From contig JANNSU010000062.1 in NCBI GenBank assembly GCA_031394355.1, positions 1 to 46,978 on the forward strand: a stretch of DNA of 46,978 nucleotides. The letters run 5' to 3'. This document shows, one piece after another, positions 23,226 through 32,052 of this stretch. The position numbers and the translations under genes were made by a program. This DNA is from JAEUMY01 sp031394355 (GTDB taxonomy: Bacteria; Pseudomonadota; Gammaproteobacteria; Burkholderiales; Usitatibacteraceae). How positions within the stretch are numbered: position 1 is the stretch's first letter; the number at the start of each line of letters is the position of its first letter. The notes beneath the pieces are model-generated. The model worked only from the letters and a program-made list of their open reading frames with translations, had not been told where the DNA came from and searched no databases.

Positions 23226-24104
23226 ATGGATCTCTATCTGCTACAGCAATCGCCACTGGCTTTCGCGTCAGTGGCGTTTTTGTTTGGGCTTTGCGTGGGC
23301 AGCTTTCTGAACGTGGTAGTCCACCGGCTTCCGAAGATGCTGGAACGGGATTGGCGCGCCCAATGCCTTGAGTATCTGGGTCAAACAGACAATCAGCCCC
23401 TATCGACGGAGAAATACAATCTCGTCACGCCACGTTCAACCTGCCCTGCGTGTGGCCATCGCATCACGGCGCTGGAGAACGTGCCGATAGCCTCCTGGAT
23501 TGTGCTGCGCGGCAAGTGCTCGGCATGCGGTACAAGAATCAGCGCGAGGTATCCGATTGTTGAGCTGTTGACGGGTCTGTTGACTGCCTATGTGGCGTGG
23601 AGGCTGGGCTGGAGCCCACAGGCGATGTGGGCCATGGTGTTTCTGTGGGTGCTCATCGCGCTCACATTCATCGATGCGGATACCCAGCTCCTTCCTGACG
23701 ACCTGACACTACCTCTGCTGTGGCTGGGCCTTCTCGTCAATGCCTTTGGTACGTTCGTCGACTTGCGCTCGGCCGTCATCGGCGGCGCAGCCGGATACCT
23801 CATCCTCTGGATGGTCTACTGGGGCTTCAAGCTGCTCACGGGGAAGGAGGGGATGGGTTTCGGTGACTTCAAGCTGTTGGCAGCATTGGGCGCCTGGCTG
23901 GGCTGGCAAATGCTTCCGCTGATCATTCTCGTTTCTGCAGCAGTAGGCGCTGTGGTTGGACTGATTGGTATTCTCGTCCTGGGGCGAGACAAAGGCGGAA
24001 AGATTCCCTTCGGCCCTTATTTGGCGGCGGCTGGCTTCATCGCGATGTTGTGGGGCCGTCAGCTCAATGACTGGTATCTCGGGCGACTCCCCGGGGCAAT
24101 GTGA
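23226..24104 (+). CDS. pilD: prepilin leader peptidase/N-methyltransferase PilD
   Basis: A 292-residue membrane enzyme that cleaves and N-methylates prepilins. The cytoplasmic loop carries two CxxC pairs (CPACGHRI and CSACGTRI). The aspartyl catalytic residues lie in FIDADTQLLPDDLT and in GMGFGDFKLLAALGAW. About seven to eight membrane segments are present. The stop overlaps the coaE start (GTGA). Confidence 0.96.
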   Translation: MDLYLLQQSPLAFASVAFLFGLCVGSFLNVVVHRLPKMLERDWRAQCLEYLGQTDNQPLSTEKYNLVTPRSTCPACGHRITALENVPIASWIVLRGKCSACGTRISARYPIVELLTGLLTAYVAWRLGWSPQAMWAMVFLWVLIALTFIDADTQLLPDDLTLPLLWLGLLVNAFGTFVDLRSAVIGGAAGYLILWMVYWGFKLLTGKEGMGFGDFKLLAALGAWLGWQMLPLIILVSAAVGAVVGLIGILVLGRDKGGKIPFGPYLAAAGFIAMLWGRQLNDWYLGRLPGAM

Positions 24105-24685
24105 GCATCGCAGTTCTGACTGGCGGCATCGCCTCTGGCAAGTCGACAGTCGCTCTCATGCTTGCTGACCGCGGTATCCGCATGCTGGATACCGATTCGG
24201 TGGCGGCAGCACTCACAGCGCCTGGTGGTCTTGCAGTCTTGCCATTGTGCGAGGTGTTTGGTCAGAGCTGCCTCGGCCCTGACGGCGCAATGGACAGAGC
24301 AGCGATGCGCGAACGCGTATTCAAGGACCCCGCGCAGAGGAAAGTACTGGAGGGCATCCTGCATCCACTGATTCGTCTGGAGGTTGACCGTTTTTTGCTT
24401 GAAGTGAAGGGCGTGCGCGCGGTTGTAGCCATTCCTCTCTACTTCGAGTCGCTCAGCTATCGGGGGCAATTCAATCAGGTCGTGACTCTCGATTGCTCCG
24501 TCGCCACCCAGGTGGATCGCCTGGTTGCGGACCGCAGCATGGATCGCGCGCTGGCCATCAGTATTGTGCAGGTTCAGGTTTGCCGACAGGTTCGGTTGCA
24601 GCTTGCGGATCAGGTGATTTGCAACAATCGGGATCGCGACCGGCTGGCGGCGTCTGTCGACGCATGGATGCAGACATGGAAATGA
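24101..24685 (+). CDS. coaE: dephospho-CoA kinase
   Basis: A 194-residue kinase catalysing the last step of coenzyme A synthesis. The P-loop GGIASGKS is at 8-15, then MLDTDSVAA, FKDPAQRKVLEGILHPLI and AIPLYFES. It is slightly short but complete. It starts with GTG inside the pilD stop, the usual pilD-coaE-zapD-yacG order. The preceding CoA step, CoaD, is encoded at 39834. A 133-base stretch without a gene follows. Confidence 0.95.
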   Translation: MSIAVLTGGIASGKSTVALMLADRGIRMLDTDSVAAALTAPGGLAVLPLCEVFGQSCLGPDGAMDRAAMRERVFKDPAQRKVLEGILHPLIRLEVDRFLLEVKGVRAVVAIPLYFESLSYRGQFNQVVTLDCSVATQVDRLVADRSMDRALAISIVQVQVCRQVRLQLADQVICNNRDRDRLAASVDAWMQTWK

Positions 24686-24818
24686 TGTGGGGGTTGGCCC
24701 GGTCGCAGCAGGTGTCAGAGGAAATGCTGTTCCCAAGCCAGAGTCCCGGCTGCCCCTTGGGGCCAAATTGTCAAATGTCCCGCCATGGGCGAGAATTGAA
24801 AAATTTCAGGCCATCCCA

Positions 24819-25574
24819 GTGATCGTTTACGAATACCCACTCAACGAACGGGTTCGCACTTTGTTGCGGCTTGAGGATCTTTTCGACCGGGTATTGTTCT
24901 TCATCAGCAAGGAATCTGCCTACGAGCATCATGCGGCACTCATCGGCATATTTGAAATCCTTGAGGTGGCAAGTCGCGGTGATCTCAAGTCCGATCTTCT
25001 GCAAGAACTGGATCGACAGAGAGTCTTCCTTGAGGCATTGCGTGACAATCCTGCAATCTCGGAGGAGAAGCTGAAGGTTGTCCTGGGTGAGATAGCCGCC
25101 GCTTTCACTGCGCTGATTTCTTCTTCCGGCAAGACGGGGCAGCACCTGCGTGAGAACGAATGGCTGATGGCAATCAAGCAGCGCAGCGTGATCCCCGGTG
25201 GGGTCTGCGAATTTGATGCACCATCATTTCACCAGTGGCTCCACCATGAGACCGAGGCTCGCCAGGCCGATCTTCATGGCTGGCTCGCCCCGATGATGCC
25301 CATCTTTGCCTCGATTCAAATTGTTCTGCGCGTGCTTCGGGAAAGTGGCAAGTCGGTTCCGCTTGTGGCATATCGCGGTGCATTTCAGCAGATGCCAGCT
25401 GAGCGTATGGCGCAGATGCTGCGGCTTGTTCTGCGTCATGAATTACCCTGTGTGCCGGAGATCAGTGCCAACAAATATGCCCTCAATATCCGATTCATCC
25501 TGCCTGGAAGTGTGCAACGCACTCGTCTGTACGAAGAGGATATCGATTTCGAACTGATTTACTGCAACCTCTGA
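24819..25574 (+). CDS. zapD: cell division protein ZapD
   Basis: A 251-residue cytoplasmic protein that cross-links FtsZ filaments at the division ring. The family opening VIVYEYPLNERVRTLLRLEDLF is intact, and PLVAYRGAFQQMP and CVPEISANKYALNIRF near the end also match. The ORF is open 44 codons farther upstream, but that part is unlike ZapD. I placed the start at GTG 24819 with AGG eight bases before it. Confidence 0.93.
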   Translation: MIVYEYPLNERVRTLLRLEDLFDRVLFFISKESAYEHHAALIGIFEILEVASRGDLKSDLLQELDRQRVFLEALRDNPAISEEKLKVVLGEIAAAFTALISSSGKTGQHLRENEWLMAIKQRSVIPGGVCEFDAPSFHQWLHHETEARQADLHGWLAPMMPIFASIQIVLRVLRESGKSVPLVAYRGAFQQMPAERMAQMLRLVLRHELPCVPEISANKYALNIRFILPGSVQRTRLYEEDIDFELIYCNL

Positions 25575-25577
25575 CAC

Positions 25578-25787
25578 ATGGCCCGAGTCGTCACTTGCCC
25601 GCAATGCGGGAACCCTTCTGTCTACGCCCAGACCAATCCATTCAGACCTTTTTGCAGTGAGCGTTGTCGGCTGATTGACCTTGGTGCATGGGCGGAAGGC
25701 AGTTACTGCATCGCTGGCGGAGAAGTTGAGGCGATGGATACCCAAGGCGAGCATGGGGACAAGCCCGGCTCCTCCCCGGGAGCTTGA
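25578..25787 (+). CDS. yacG: zinc-binding DNA gyrase inhibitor YacG
   Basis: A 69-residue zinc-ribbon protein. Cysteines in TCPQCGN and FCSERCRLIDLGAWAEG form the four-Cys zinc site. The family binds GyrB and blocks its DNA contact. It starts three bases after the zapD stop, the usual last gene of this cluster. Confidence 0.94.
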   Translation: MARVVTCPQCGNPSVYAQTNPFRPFCSERCRLIDLGAWAEGSYCIAGGEVEAMDTQGEHGDKPGSSPGA

Positions 25788-25894
25788 CGCCCCTCAGGTT
25801 GCGGCGGGTTCATCCGGTGGGATAAAATAAAGCTCGTTTCCGCGAGGTTTTCATTTCTGCCTGCGTCTTCAGCAGAATCTTTCCGGGGTCAGGC

Positions 25895-26347
25895 TTGTCA
25901 AATATTGCATTCGATCGACGCTGGCTTCCGAACCGGTCCTTGCTGCCTGCTGGTAGAGTGTTGTGGCTTGGCTTGCTTTGTGGGCCGGCCGTATTGATTG
26001 CCTTGGTGTTTACTCTGGTTGGAGCGTGGTTGGTGGTTCCGTTTGCCGGCGTCGAAGTGGCACTTCTGGTCTTTGCCTTCAGGCAAATTGCCCGCGGTGA
26101 CCATGACTTCGAGCGCATCACCGTTGGGCAGGGCCAGTGGGAATATGAGGCATGCATTCAGGGCAAGGGGATGCGAAGCAGAGGTTCATTGGCATGGCTG
26201 AAAGTGGAAGAACGTACAATTTTCGGCCGCCTCGAAGTGGGCTTGCGATATTCGGGCCGTCTGATTGTGGTTGGGCGATTTCTGCCTGAAAGTCGGCGAG
26301 AAGGCCTGGCAAGGGAGCTCAAAGTTGCGGTTCGTGGTGCGCGATGA
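25895..26347 (+). CDS. DUF2244 membrane protein, first gene of the cox cluster
   Basis: A 150-residue protein with two membrane helices near residues 24-60 (LWLGLLCGPAVLIALVFTLV, then GAWLVVPFAGVEVALL) and a soluble tail. This is the DUF2244 pattern commonly found just ahead of coxB in betaproteobacteria. The probable start is TTG 25895, because no ATG or GTG precedes the conserved part in frame. Function unknown; the position implies a role in oxidase assembly. Confidence 0.8.
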   Translation: MSNIAFDRRWLPNRSLLPAGRVLWLGLLCGPAVLIALVFTLVGAWLVVPFAGVEVALLVFAFRQIARGDHDFERITVGQGQWEYEACIQGKGMRSRGSLAWLKVEERTIFGRLEVGLRYSGRLIVVGRFLPESRREGLARELKVAVRGAR

Positions 26348-26386
26348 TGGTCCGGCTGAACAATTCAGAATGAAAAAGAGAAGGCA

Positions 26387-27631
26387 ATGATCAACAAACA
26401 CAAGAATGGCTGGGCGCGCGCGGGTCGGATCGCGAAACGGACACTGGCGGTCGCTGAATTGGCGATGTCCAAGCTCTTTCTGCTGGTGATCGGCGCTCTT
26501 TCGCTGCCTGCACTCGCCGCCTATGACGTCGATATTCCGCCGCCCGCGACGGCCATCGCGAGTGAAATTTACAACCTGCATTACTACATTCTGATTGTAT
26601 GCGTCGTCATCTTCGTCGCGGTCTTCGGCGCGATGTTCTATTCGATCTTCAAGTTCCGCAAGTCGCAAGGTGCCAAGCCGGATGTGAACTTCCATGAGAG
26701 CACGCTGATCGAGATCATCTGGACAGTGATTCCCTTCATCATTCTGATTGCGATGGCAATTCCCGCCACCTCAACGATACTCGCGATGAAGGACTCGTCC
26801 AATCCTGACTTGACCATCAAGGTTGTTGGTTACCAGTGGGGTTGGCAATACGAGTACCAACAGGACGGGGTGTCGTTTTACAGCAGTCTGGCAACGCCTT
26901 GGGCCCAAGTCGGCCAGCCTGGGGTGCCGGCCACTGAGGCTAGAGGCCCGAACTATCTGCTTGAGGTGGACAACCCGATGGTTGTTCCTGTCGGGAAAAA
27001 GGTTCGACTGCTGATTACTTCAAATGACGTACTGCATGGCTGGTACGTTCCAGCCTTGGGTGTGAACCAGTACGGCATTCCGGGATTCATCAAGGATTCA
27101 TGGTTCAAGGTGGAAAAAGCCGGTACGTACAAGGGGCAGTGCAGTCAGATCTGCGGCAAGCTCCATGGCTTCATGCCCATTACAGTGGTGGCCAAGAGTC
27201 CTGCTGACTATGACGCATGGGTGAAAGAGGCCAAGACCAAGTTTGCAATTCCCACCGCTGATTCTCCTGCTGTGGCGCCGGTAGCCGTGGCCACTCTGGT
27301 GGACGAGCCTGGCAAGAAGTGGACCCTGGATGAGCTTAAGAAGGCCGGTGAGTCCATCTATTCCGCCAACTGTGCGGCATGCCATCAGGCGGATGGCAAG
27401 GGCAACCCAGCCATGAAGGCCAAGGCGCTCGATGGCTCTCCCATCGTGACTGGCCCCAAGGCGGGCCAGATCGCGATACTGCTCAAGGGTCGTCCCAATA
27501 CGCAGATGGGTGGTTTTGATCGATTGTCGGATGTGGAGCTTGCTGCTGTGGCCACCTACTCCCGCAACAGCTGGGGCAACAAGGTCGGAGACACGGTGCA
27601 GCCTGCTGACATCAAGTCTGCGCGCAAGTAA
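26387..27631 (+). CDS. coxB: cytochrome c oxidase subunit II with fused cytochrome c domain
   Basis: A 414-residue protein. Two membrane helices follow the signal sequence (YYILIVCVVIFVAVFGAMFY and IIWTVIPFIILIAMAIPA). The cupredoxin domain holds the CuA site (VLHGWYVPALGV, GQCSQICGKLHGFM). A C-terminal cytochrome c domain carries CAACH near 330 with a distal Met in NTQMGGF, the caa3-like layout that accepts electrons directly. The start is uncertain: ATG 26387 has AGAAGG upstream, but the signal peptide could begin at ATG 26465 (MSKLFLLVIGALSLP). Confidence 0.95.
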   Translation: MINKHKNGWARAGRIAKRTLAVAELAMSKLFLLVIGALSLPALAAYDVDIPPPATAIASEIYNLHYYILIVCVVIFVAVFGAMFYSIFKFRKSQGAKPDVNFHESTLIEIIWTVIPFIILIAMAIPATSTILAMKDSSNPDLTIKVVGYQWGWQYEYQQDGVSFYSSLATPWAQVGQPGVPATEARGPNYLLEVDNPMVVPVGKKVRLLITSNDVLHGWYVPALGVNQYGIPGFIKDSWFKVEKAGTYKGQCSQICGKLHGFMPITVVAKSPADYDAWVKEAKTKFAIPTADSPAVAPVAVATLVDEPGKKWTLDELKKAGESIYSANCAACHQADGKGNPAMKAKALDGSPIVTGPKAGQIAILLKGRPNTQMGGFDRLSDVELAAVATYSRNSWGNKVGDTVQPADIKSARK

Positions 27632-27664
27632 CAGGACGCATGGGAACACATACCGGAGAATGAC

Positions 27665-29254
27665 ATGAGCGCCACTACACATCCCGCAGATCACGCAGCG
27701 GACCATCACGACCACAAACCTTATGGTTTGTCGCGCTGGCTGTTCACGACAAATCACAAGGACATCGGCACGATGTACCTGCTGTTCGGCCTGCTTATGG
27801 CCATTGTGGGCGGCTTTTTGAGTCTGGGTATTCGCGCGGAACTCTTCATGCCGGGCCTGCAGATACTCCAGCCGGAGACGTTCAACTCGTTCATGACGCT
27901 GCACGGTCTGATCATGGTGTTTGGTGCCGTGATGCCAGTGTTTGTCGGTTTCGCAAATTGGCTGATTCCGATGCAGATCGGTGCAGCAGATATGGCGTTC
28001 CCCCGCATGAACAACTGGAGCTTCTGGTTGCTGCCGCCGGCGGCGATTCTGCTGGCGGGCTCCTTCTTTGTTGAGGGCGGGGCAATCCAGTCAGGCTGGA
28101 CGCTCTATCCCCCGCTGTTCACCCAGTCCGGCATTTCGGGCGACATGACAATCCTGGCCGTCCACATTCTTGGTGCGTCCTCCATCATGGGTTCCATCAA
28201 TATCGTCACGACCGTGCTGAACCTGCGCGCACCAGGCATGACATTGATGAAGTTGCCGCTGTTCGTGTGGACATGGCTCATCACTGCCTATCTCCTCATT
28301 GCAGTAATGCCTGTGTTGGCAGGTGCAGTGACGATGCTTCTGACGGACCGTCACTTCGGCACCAGCTTCTTCAATGCGGCGGGAGGCGGTGACCCGACGA
28401 TGTTCATGCACATCTTCTGGTTCTTTGGCCATCCGGAGGTGTACATCATCATCCTGCCCGCATTCGGAATCGTCTCGCAGATCATCCCAGCCTTCTCGCG
28501 CAAGCCCTTGTTCGGCTATGCATCGATGGTTTACGCCACCTCCTCCATCGCCATCTTGTCCTTCATCGTCTGGGGCCACCACATGTTTACGGTGGGCATG
28601 CCGGCAGCGGGCCAGCTGTTCTTCATGTACGCAACCATGCTCATCGCGGTCCCAACCGGCGTGAAAGTCTTCAACTGGATTGCGACCATGTGGCGTGGTT
28701 CGCTCACCTTCGAGACTCCCATGCTCTGGGCGCTGGGATTTCTGTTCATGTTCACGATGGGCGGCTTTACAGGCCTGGTGCTGGCGATCACGCCCGTGGA
28801 CATCACCCTACACAACTCGTACTACGTGGTGGCCCACTTCCACTACACAATGGTTGCAGGTGCCAGCTTCGCGATCTTTGGCGGCGTGTACTTCTGGTGG
28901 CCAAAGTGGACTGGCAAGATGTACAACGAATCCTTTGGCAAGCTCCACTTCTGGTGGACTACCATCGGTTTCAATCTCACGTTTTTCCCGCAGCACTTCC
29001 TTGGTCTGGCCGGCATGCCCCGCCGCATCCCAGACTATGCGTTGCAGTTCGCGGAATGGAACATGATTTCGTCCATAGGAGCGTTTTTCCTTGCGGCTGG
29101 CCAGATATTCTTCATGATCACGCTCTGGTTGTCCTACAAGAGTGGCGCACCGGCCAAGGACAGACAGTGGGAGGGGGCGGACTCTCTGGAGTGGACCCAT
29201 TTGCCATCCCCGGTGCCTTATCACACGTTTGAAACTGTACCGGTACTGAAGTGA
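27665..29254 (+). CDS. coxA: cytochrome c oxidase subunit I
   Basis: A 529-residue catalytic subunit with twelve membrane helices that reduces oxygen to water and pumps protons. Heme a and a3-CuB ligands are in FMTLHGLIMVFG, FFGHPEVYIIILPAFG, WGHHMFTVGM and YYVVAHFHYTMVAGA. The H-P-E-V-Y motif gives the His-Tyr crosslink site and marks an A-type enzyme. ATG 27665 and length fit the family. Confidence 0.97.
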   Translation: MSATTHPADHAADHHDHKPYGLSRWLFTTNHKDIGTMYLLFGLLMAIVGGFLSLGIRAELFMPGLQILQPETFNSFMTLHGLIMVFGAVMPVFVGFANWLIPMQIGAADMAFPRMNNWSFWLLPPAAILLAGSFFVEGGAIQSGWTLYPPLFTQSGISGDMTILAVHILGASSIMGSINIVTTVLNLRAPGMTLMKLPLFVWTWLITAYLLIAVMPVLAGAVTMLLTDRHFGTSFFNAAGGGDPTMFMHIFWFFGHPEVYIIILPAFGIVSQIIPAFSRKPLFGYASMVYATSSIAILSFIVWGHHMFTVGMPAAGQLFFMYATMLIAVPTGVKVFNWIATMWRGSLTFETPMLWALGFLFMFTMGGFTGLVLAITPVDITLHNSYYVVAHFHYTMVAGASFAIFGGVYFWWPKWTGKMYNESFGKLHFWWTTIGFNLTFFPQHFLGLAGMPRRIPDYALQFAEWNMISSIGAFFLAAGQIFFMITLWLSYKSGAPAKDRQWEGADSLEWTHLPSPVPYHTFETVPVLK

Positions 29255-29358
29255 CAGAACAGGAAGATCTGCGCGGGCGTGGCAAGTGGCGCACCGCACT
29301 GGCGCTCAGTGCGGTGGCGTTGTTCTTTTTCGTGGCCATCATTTTGAACAAGTCGTGA
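29251..29358 (+). CDS. cytochrome oxidase small assembly protein
   Basis: A 35-residue single-helix protein (MTEQEDLRGRGKWRTALAL, then SAVALFFFVAIILNKS). It starts with GTG overlapping the coxA stop by four bases, and its own stop overlaps the ctaG start. Such tiny proteins regularly sit between coxA and ctaG in betaproteobacteria and are annotated as oxidase small assembly proteins. Confidence 0.8.
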   Translation: MTEQEDLRGRGKWRTALALSAVALFFFVAIILNKS

Positions 29359-29909
29359 CTACCGCCGCGTCTGACATTCAGCGTGAGAACCGTACACTGG
29401 GGCTGAAGCTCGCACTGATCGTGCCGGTGATGCTGGTGTTCTGCGCCTCGCTCGTTCCTCTTTATCGGGTGATCTGCGAGCAGCTCGGCATCACCCAGTC
29501 CAAGCTTGTTGTGGGGTCCAGCAATACCCAGGTTGATCTTTCACGGACACTGACCGTGGAGTTGCTGGCCTCCAAGAATCAAAACATGGGTTGGCATTTT
29601 GAGCCGCTGCAACGCAGTGTCCGCATTCACCCCGGCGAGCTCGCGACAGTGATGTACCGGGTCACGAATCCGTTTGATCGGCCCATGGTGGGCAAGGCGG
29701 TCTACAGTGTGCTCCCGCCGGCAGCTGGCCGAAAGGTGGAGAAGCTGCAGTGCTTCTGCTTTTCTGACCAGACATTGGGCCCGGGCGAGACGCGGGATAT
29801 GCCGATTGTGTTCAGAATCCTTGCGGATGTTGATGAGTCAGTCGATACAGTTTCATTCGCGTATACATTTTTTGATGTGACTGCGCAGCGGGAATTGAAG
29901 GGTAGTTGA
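29355..29909 (+). CDS. ctaG: cytochrome c oxidase assembly protein CtaG/Cox11
   Basis: A 184-residue copper chaperone that builds CuB in subunit I. One N-terminal membrane helix (LALIVPVMLVFCASLVPLY) is followed by a periplasmic beta domain. The copper-binding C-F-C-F at 133-136 lies in LQCFCFSDQTLGPGE, and the C-terminal SFAYTFFDV is conserved. I placed the start at GTG 29355, overlapping the preceding stop, because upstream codons belong to another frame. Confidence 0.95.
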   Translation: MTTAASDIQRENRTLGLKLALIVPVMLVFCASLVPLYRVICEQLGITQSKLVVGSSNTQVDLSRTLTVELLASKNQNMGWHFEPLQRSVRIHPGELATVMYRVTNPFDRPMVGKAVYSVLPPAAGRKVEKLQCFCFSDQTLGPGETRDMPIVFRILADVDESVDTVSFAYTFFDVTAQRELKGS

Positions 29910-29910
29910 G

Positions 29911-30087
29911 GTGTGGAACGCCTTCAAGGCGGTGTTGTGGAGCTTTCTTGGCATTCGCAAGCATGCAGAGTACGAAGCAGACCAGAGGCGGCTGAAACCG
30001 TTGCAGGTCATCATCGCTGGCTTGATCGTCGCGATGTTATTCGTCCTGCTGCTGATGTTGGTGGTCCGTGCTGTGGTGGCGAAATAG
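29911..30087 (+). CDS. DUF2970 small membrane protein
   Basis: A 58-residue protein. The N-terminal FKAVLWSFLGIRKHAEYEAD and PLQVIIAGLIVAMLFVLLLM match the DUF2970 pattern often found between ctaG and coxC. It has one membrane helix. It starts with GTG one base after the ctaG stop. Function unknown; probably oxidase biogenesis. Confidence 0.8.
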   Translation: MWNAFKAVLWSFLGIRKHAEYEADQRRLKPLQVIIAGLIVAMLFVLLLMLVVRAVVAK

Positions 30088-30130
30088 TCGAATTCGTGCA
30101 ATAGCAAGCAGTAACAAGGGGAGTATCAAA

Positions 30131-30997
30131 ATGAGTGCACATACCGGGGGTTACTACTTCGCGCCGCCATCCAAATGGCCGTTGGTTGGATCGACGGCGC
30201 TTTTCCTGATGGCAATTGGTGGCGTTCTCGCCATGAACAGTATTCAGCCGGGGGGCTGGATCTTTCTTGCAATTGGGTCAGCAGTGCTGGTCTGGATGCT
30301 GTTTGGCTGGTTTGGTGATGTCATCGGCGAGAGCGAGAAGGGGCTTTACGACAAGCAGGTTGACATGTCTTTTCGCTGGAGCATGAGCTGGTTCATCTTC
30401 TCCGAAGTCATGTTTTTCGCAGCGTTTTTTGGGGCGCTGTTTTACGCCCGCGTCTACTCGGTACCATGGTTGGCCGACATGGACAATCGGTTGCTGTGGG
30501 ACTCATTCAGCGCAGCCTGGCCCACGGCGGGCCCCTATTTTGATCCAAATCCGGCGTATCAATTCTCTGCCATGAGTGCTTGGGGAATTCCCGCGCTGAA
30601 TACCATGTTGCTGCTTTCGTCCGGCGCGACCATCACCTGGGCACATTGGGGGCTGCTCCAGAACAAGCGTAACCAGCTTGTAATGGGCTTGTTCCTCACC
30701 ATCCTGCTGGGTGTCGTTTTTCTCGGCTTCCAGGTTTATGAGTATGTCCATGCGTATTCGGACCTCAATCTGAAGCTCACTTCCGGGATCTTTGGTTCAA
30801 CGTTCTACCTGCTCACCGGATTTCATGGGTTCCATGTGACGCTGGGCGCAACCATGCTCATCGTTATCCTGGTCCGAAGCATGAAGGGGCACTTCACAGC
30901 GGAGCGTCATTTCGCGTTTGAAGCAGTGGCCTGGTACTGGCACTTCGTTGACGTAGTCTGGCTGGGTCTGTTTGTAGTGGTTTACTGGTTGGTCTGA
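30131..30997 (+). CDS. coxC: cytochrome c oxidase subunit III
   Basis: A 288-residue subunit with seven membrane helices that stabilises subunit I. Hallmarks are MSWFIFSEVMFFAAFFGALFY, GFHGFHVTLGA and EAVAWYWHFVDVVWLGLFV at the C-terminus. ATG 30131 follows an AAGGGGAG site. The ORF is open upstream, but that stretch overlaps the DUF2970 gene in another frame. A strong terminator follows. Confidence 0.96.
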   Translation: MSAHTGGYYFAPPSKWPLVGSTALFLMAIGGVLAMNSIQPGGWIFLAIGSAVLVWMLFGWFGDVIGESEKGLYDKQVDMSFRWSMSWFIFSEVMFFAAFFGALFYARVYSVPWLADMDNRLLWDSFSAAWPTAGPYFDPNPAYQFSAMSAWGIPALNTMLLLSSGATITWAHWGLLQNKRNQLVMGLFLTILLGVVFLGFQVYEYVHAYSDLNLKLTSGIFGSTFYLLTGFHGFHVTLGATMLIVILVRSMKGHFTAERHFAFEAVAWYWHFVDVVWLGLFVVVYWLV

Positions 30998-31030
30998 TCA
31001 GAATTCTGCCGGTCACCACGTAGAAGAAGA

Positions 31031-31056
31031 GGCCGCTGCCCAGCGGCCTTTTCTTT
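31031..31056 (+). terminator. Rho-independent terminator after coxC
   Basis: GGCCGCT (31031-31037), a four-base loop, AGCGGCC (31042-31048) and then TTTTCTTT. It ends the cox operon 33 bases after the coxC stop. Confidence 0.85.
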
Positions 31057-31080
31057 GCTTGAAAACCATGTTCGGATGAA

Positions 31081-31272
31081 CTAATTGCCCGGGATGACCC
31101 CAAAGTAGTAGCCAGCCATCAGCAGGACGAAGATAAAGATGGAAATACCAACGCGAATGGTGAGCGCCTTTACCATCCGCGTACCCTGACCTTTGTCCTT
31201 GAACAGGAAAAAGAGTCCGCTGAACAGGCTGGCAATGACGACCAGCAGCAGCAACACAACGATGATTTTCAT
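31081..31272 (-). CDS. DUF2909 twin-transmembrane protein
   Basis: A 63-residue protein with two membrane helices (MKIIVVLLLLVVIASLFSGL and SIFIFVLLMAGYYFG) around a short charged loop (KDKGQGTRMVKALTIR). This matches the DUF2909 family found near SURF1 in betaproteobacteria. ATG 31272 is the natural start. It is the only minus-strand gene in the cox/cta region and is divergent from SURF1. Function unknown. Confidence 0.85.
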   Translation of the reverse strand: MKIIVVLLLLVVIASLFSGLFFLFKDKGQGTRMVKALTIRVGISIFIFVLLMAGYYFGVIPGN

Positions 31273-31344
31273 GGATGACTCCGCAAGACGCGGGAGTGTA
31301 GTCCACCACGCGAAACTTCGCATTTCTGAACTGCATTGGCCCCC

Positions 31345-32052
31345 ATGCTTGCCCGAAATTTCCGCCCTGCCCTGTTGCCCAGCATTGCAGCGCTGCTTGC
31401 TGTGATGTTGACGGTGTCGCTGGGTAATTGGCAACGCGGCCGCGCAGCCGAGAAGCAGCTTGTCCAAGACCAGTTGTTGGCACGCGGAACTCTGCCGCCT
31501 TTTTCACTCAGCGGCAATGAGTTGAGCGCGGAGAGCCTGGTGTTCAGACGGGTAGTGGCGCAAGGCATTTTTGAGCCGCGCAGCCAGATTTTTCTCGATA
31601 ACAAGAGTCATCAGGCCAGAGTTGGCGTACATGTGATCACGCCGCTCCGCCTGGTGGGCAGCGACCGGATCATCCTGGTGAATCGCGGTTGGCTTGCCCG
31701 TCCCAGAGACTATCCTGCCATGCCGGCACTTGCAGCACCGTCCGGAGTCGTAAACGTATCCGGGCTTGCAGTCACGCCGATCAAGAGATTTCTTGAGCTT
31801 ACGGATAATACGGCGCAGGGGTCTCTCTGGCAGAACCTGACACTGGAGCGAGCGCAGAGCCATCTGGGCGAGCCCGTCATGGCGTTAATGCTGCAACAGG
31901 ACCCGGTGGCTGAAGGACTTGCGCCCGTGAAGGAAACCCCTGAAGCGGGCATCGACAAACATCGAGGTTATGCATTCCAGTGGTACGCCTTGGCTACACT
32001 GGTCATATTGCTCTGGCTTGGACTCAACTTCCGAAAAGTGGAAAGACCATGA
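31345..32052 (+). CDS. SURF1-family cytochrome oxidase assembly protein
   Basis: A 235-residue protein with a membrane helix at each end and a periplasmic domain between, the SURF1 layout. LGNWQRGRAAEK, VHVITPLRLVGSDRIILVNRGW, and RGYAFQWYALATLVILLWL near the C-terminus are diagnostic. It helps insert heme a into subunit I. I prefer ATG 31345; a TTG three codons upstream is also open. The stop overlaps the next start (ATGA). Confidence 0.9.
   Translation: MLARNFRPALLPSIAALLAVMLTVSLGNWQRGRAAEKQLVQDQLLARGTLPPFSLSGNELSAESLVFRRVVAQGIFEPRSQIFLDNKSHQARVGVHVITPLRLVGSDRIILVNRGWLARPRDYPAMPALAAPSGVVNVSGLAVTPIKRFLELTDNTAQGSLWQNLTLERAQSHLGEPVMALMLQQDPVAEGLAPVKETPEAGIDKHRGYAFQWYALATLVILLWLGLNFRKVERP

Noticed and set aside
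24687..24818. N-terminal extension of ZapD
   Set aside because: It is unlike the family, and the conserved protein begins at GTG 24819.
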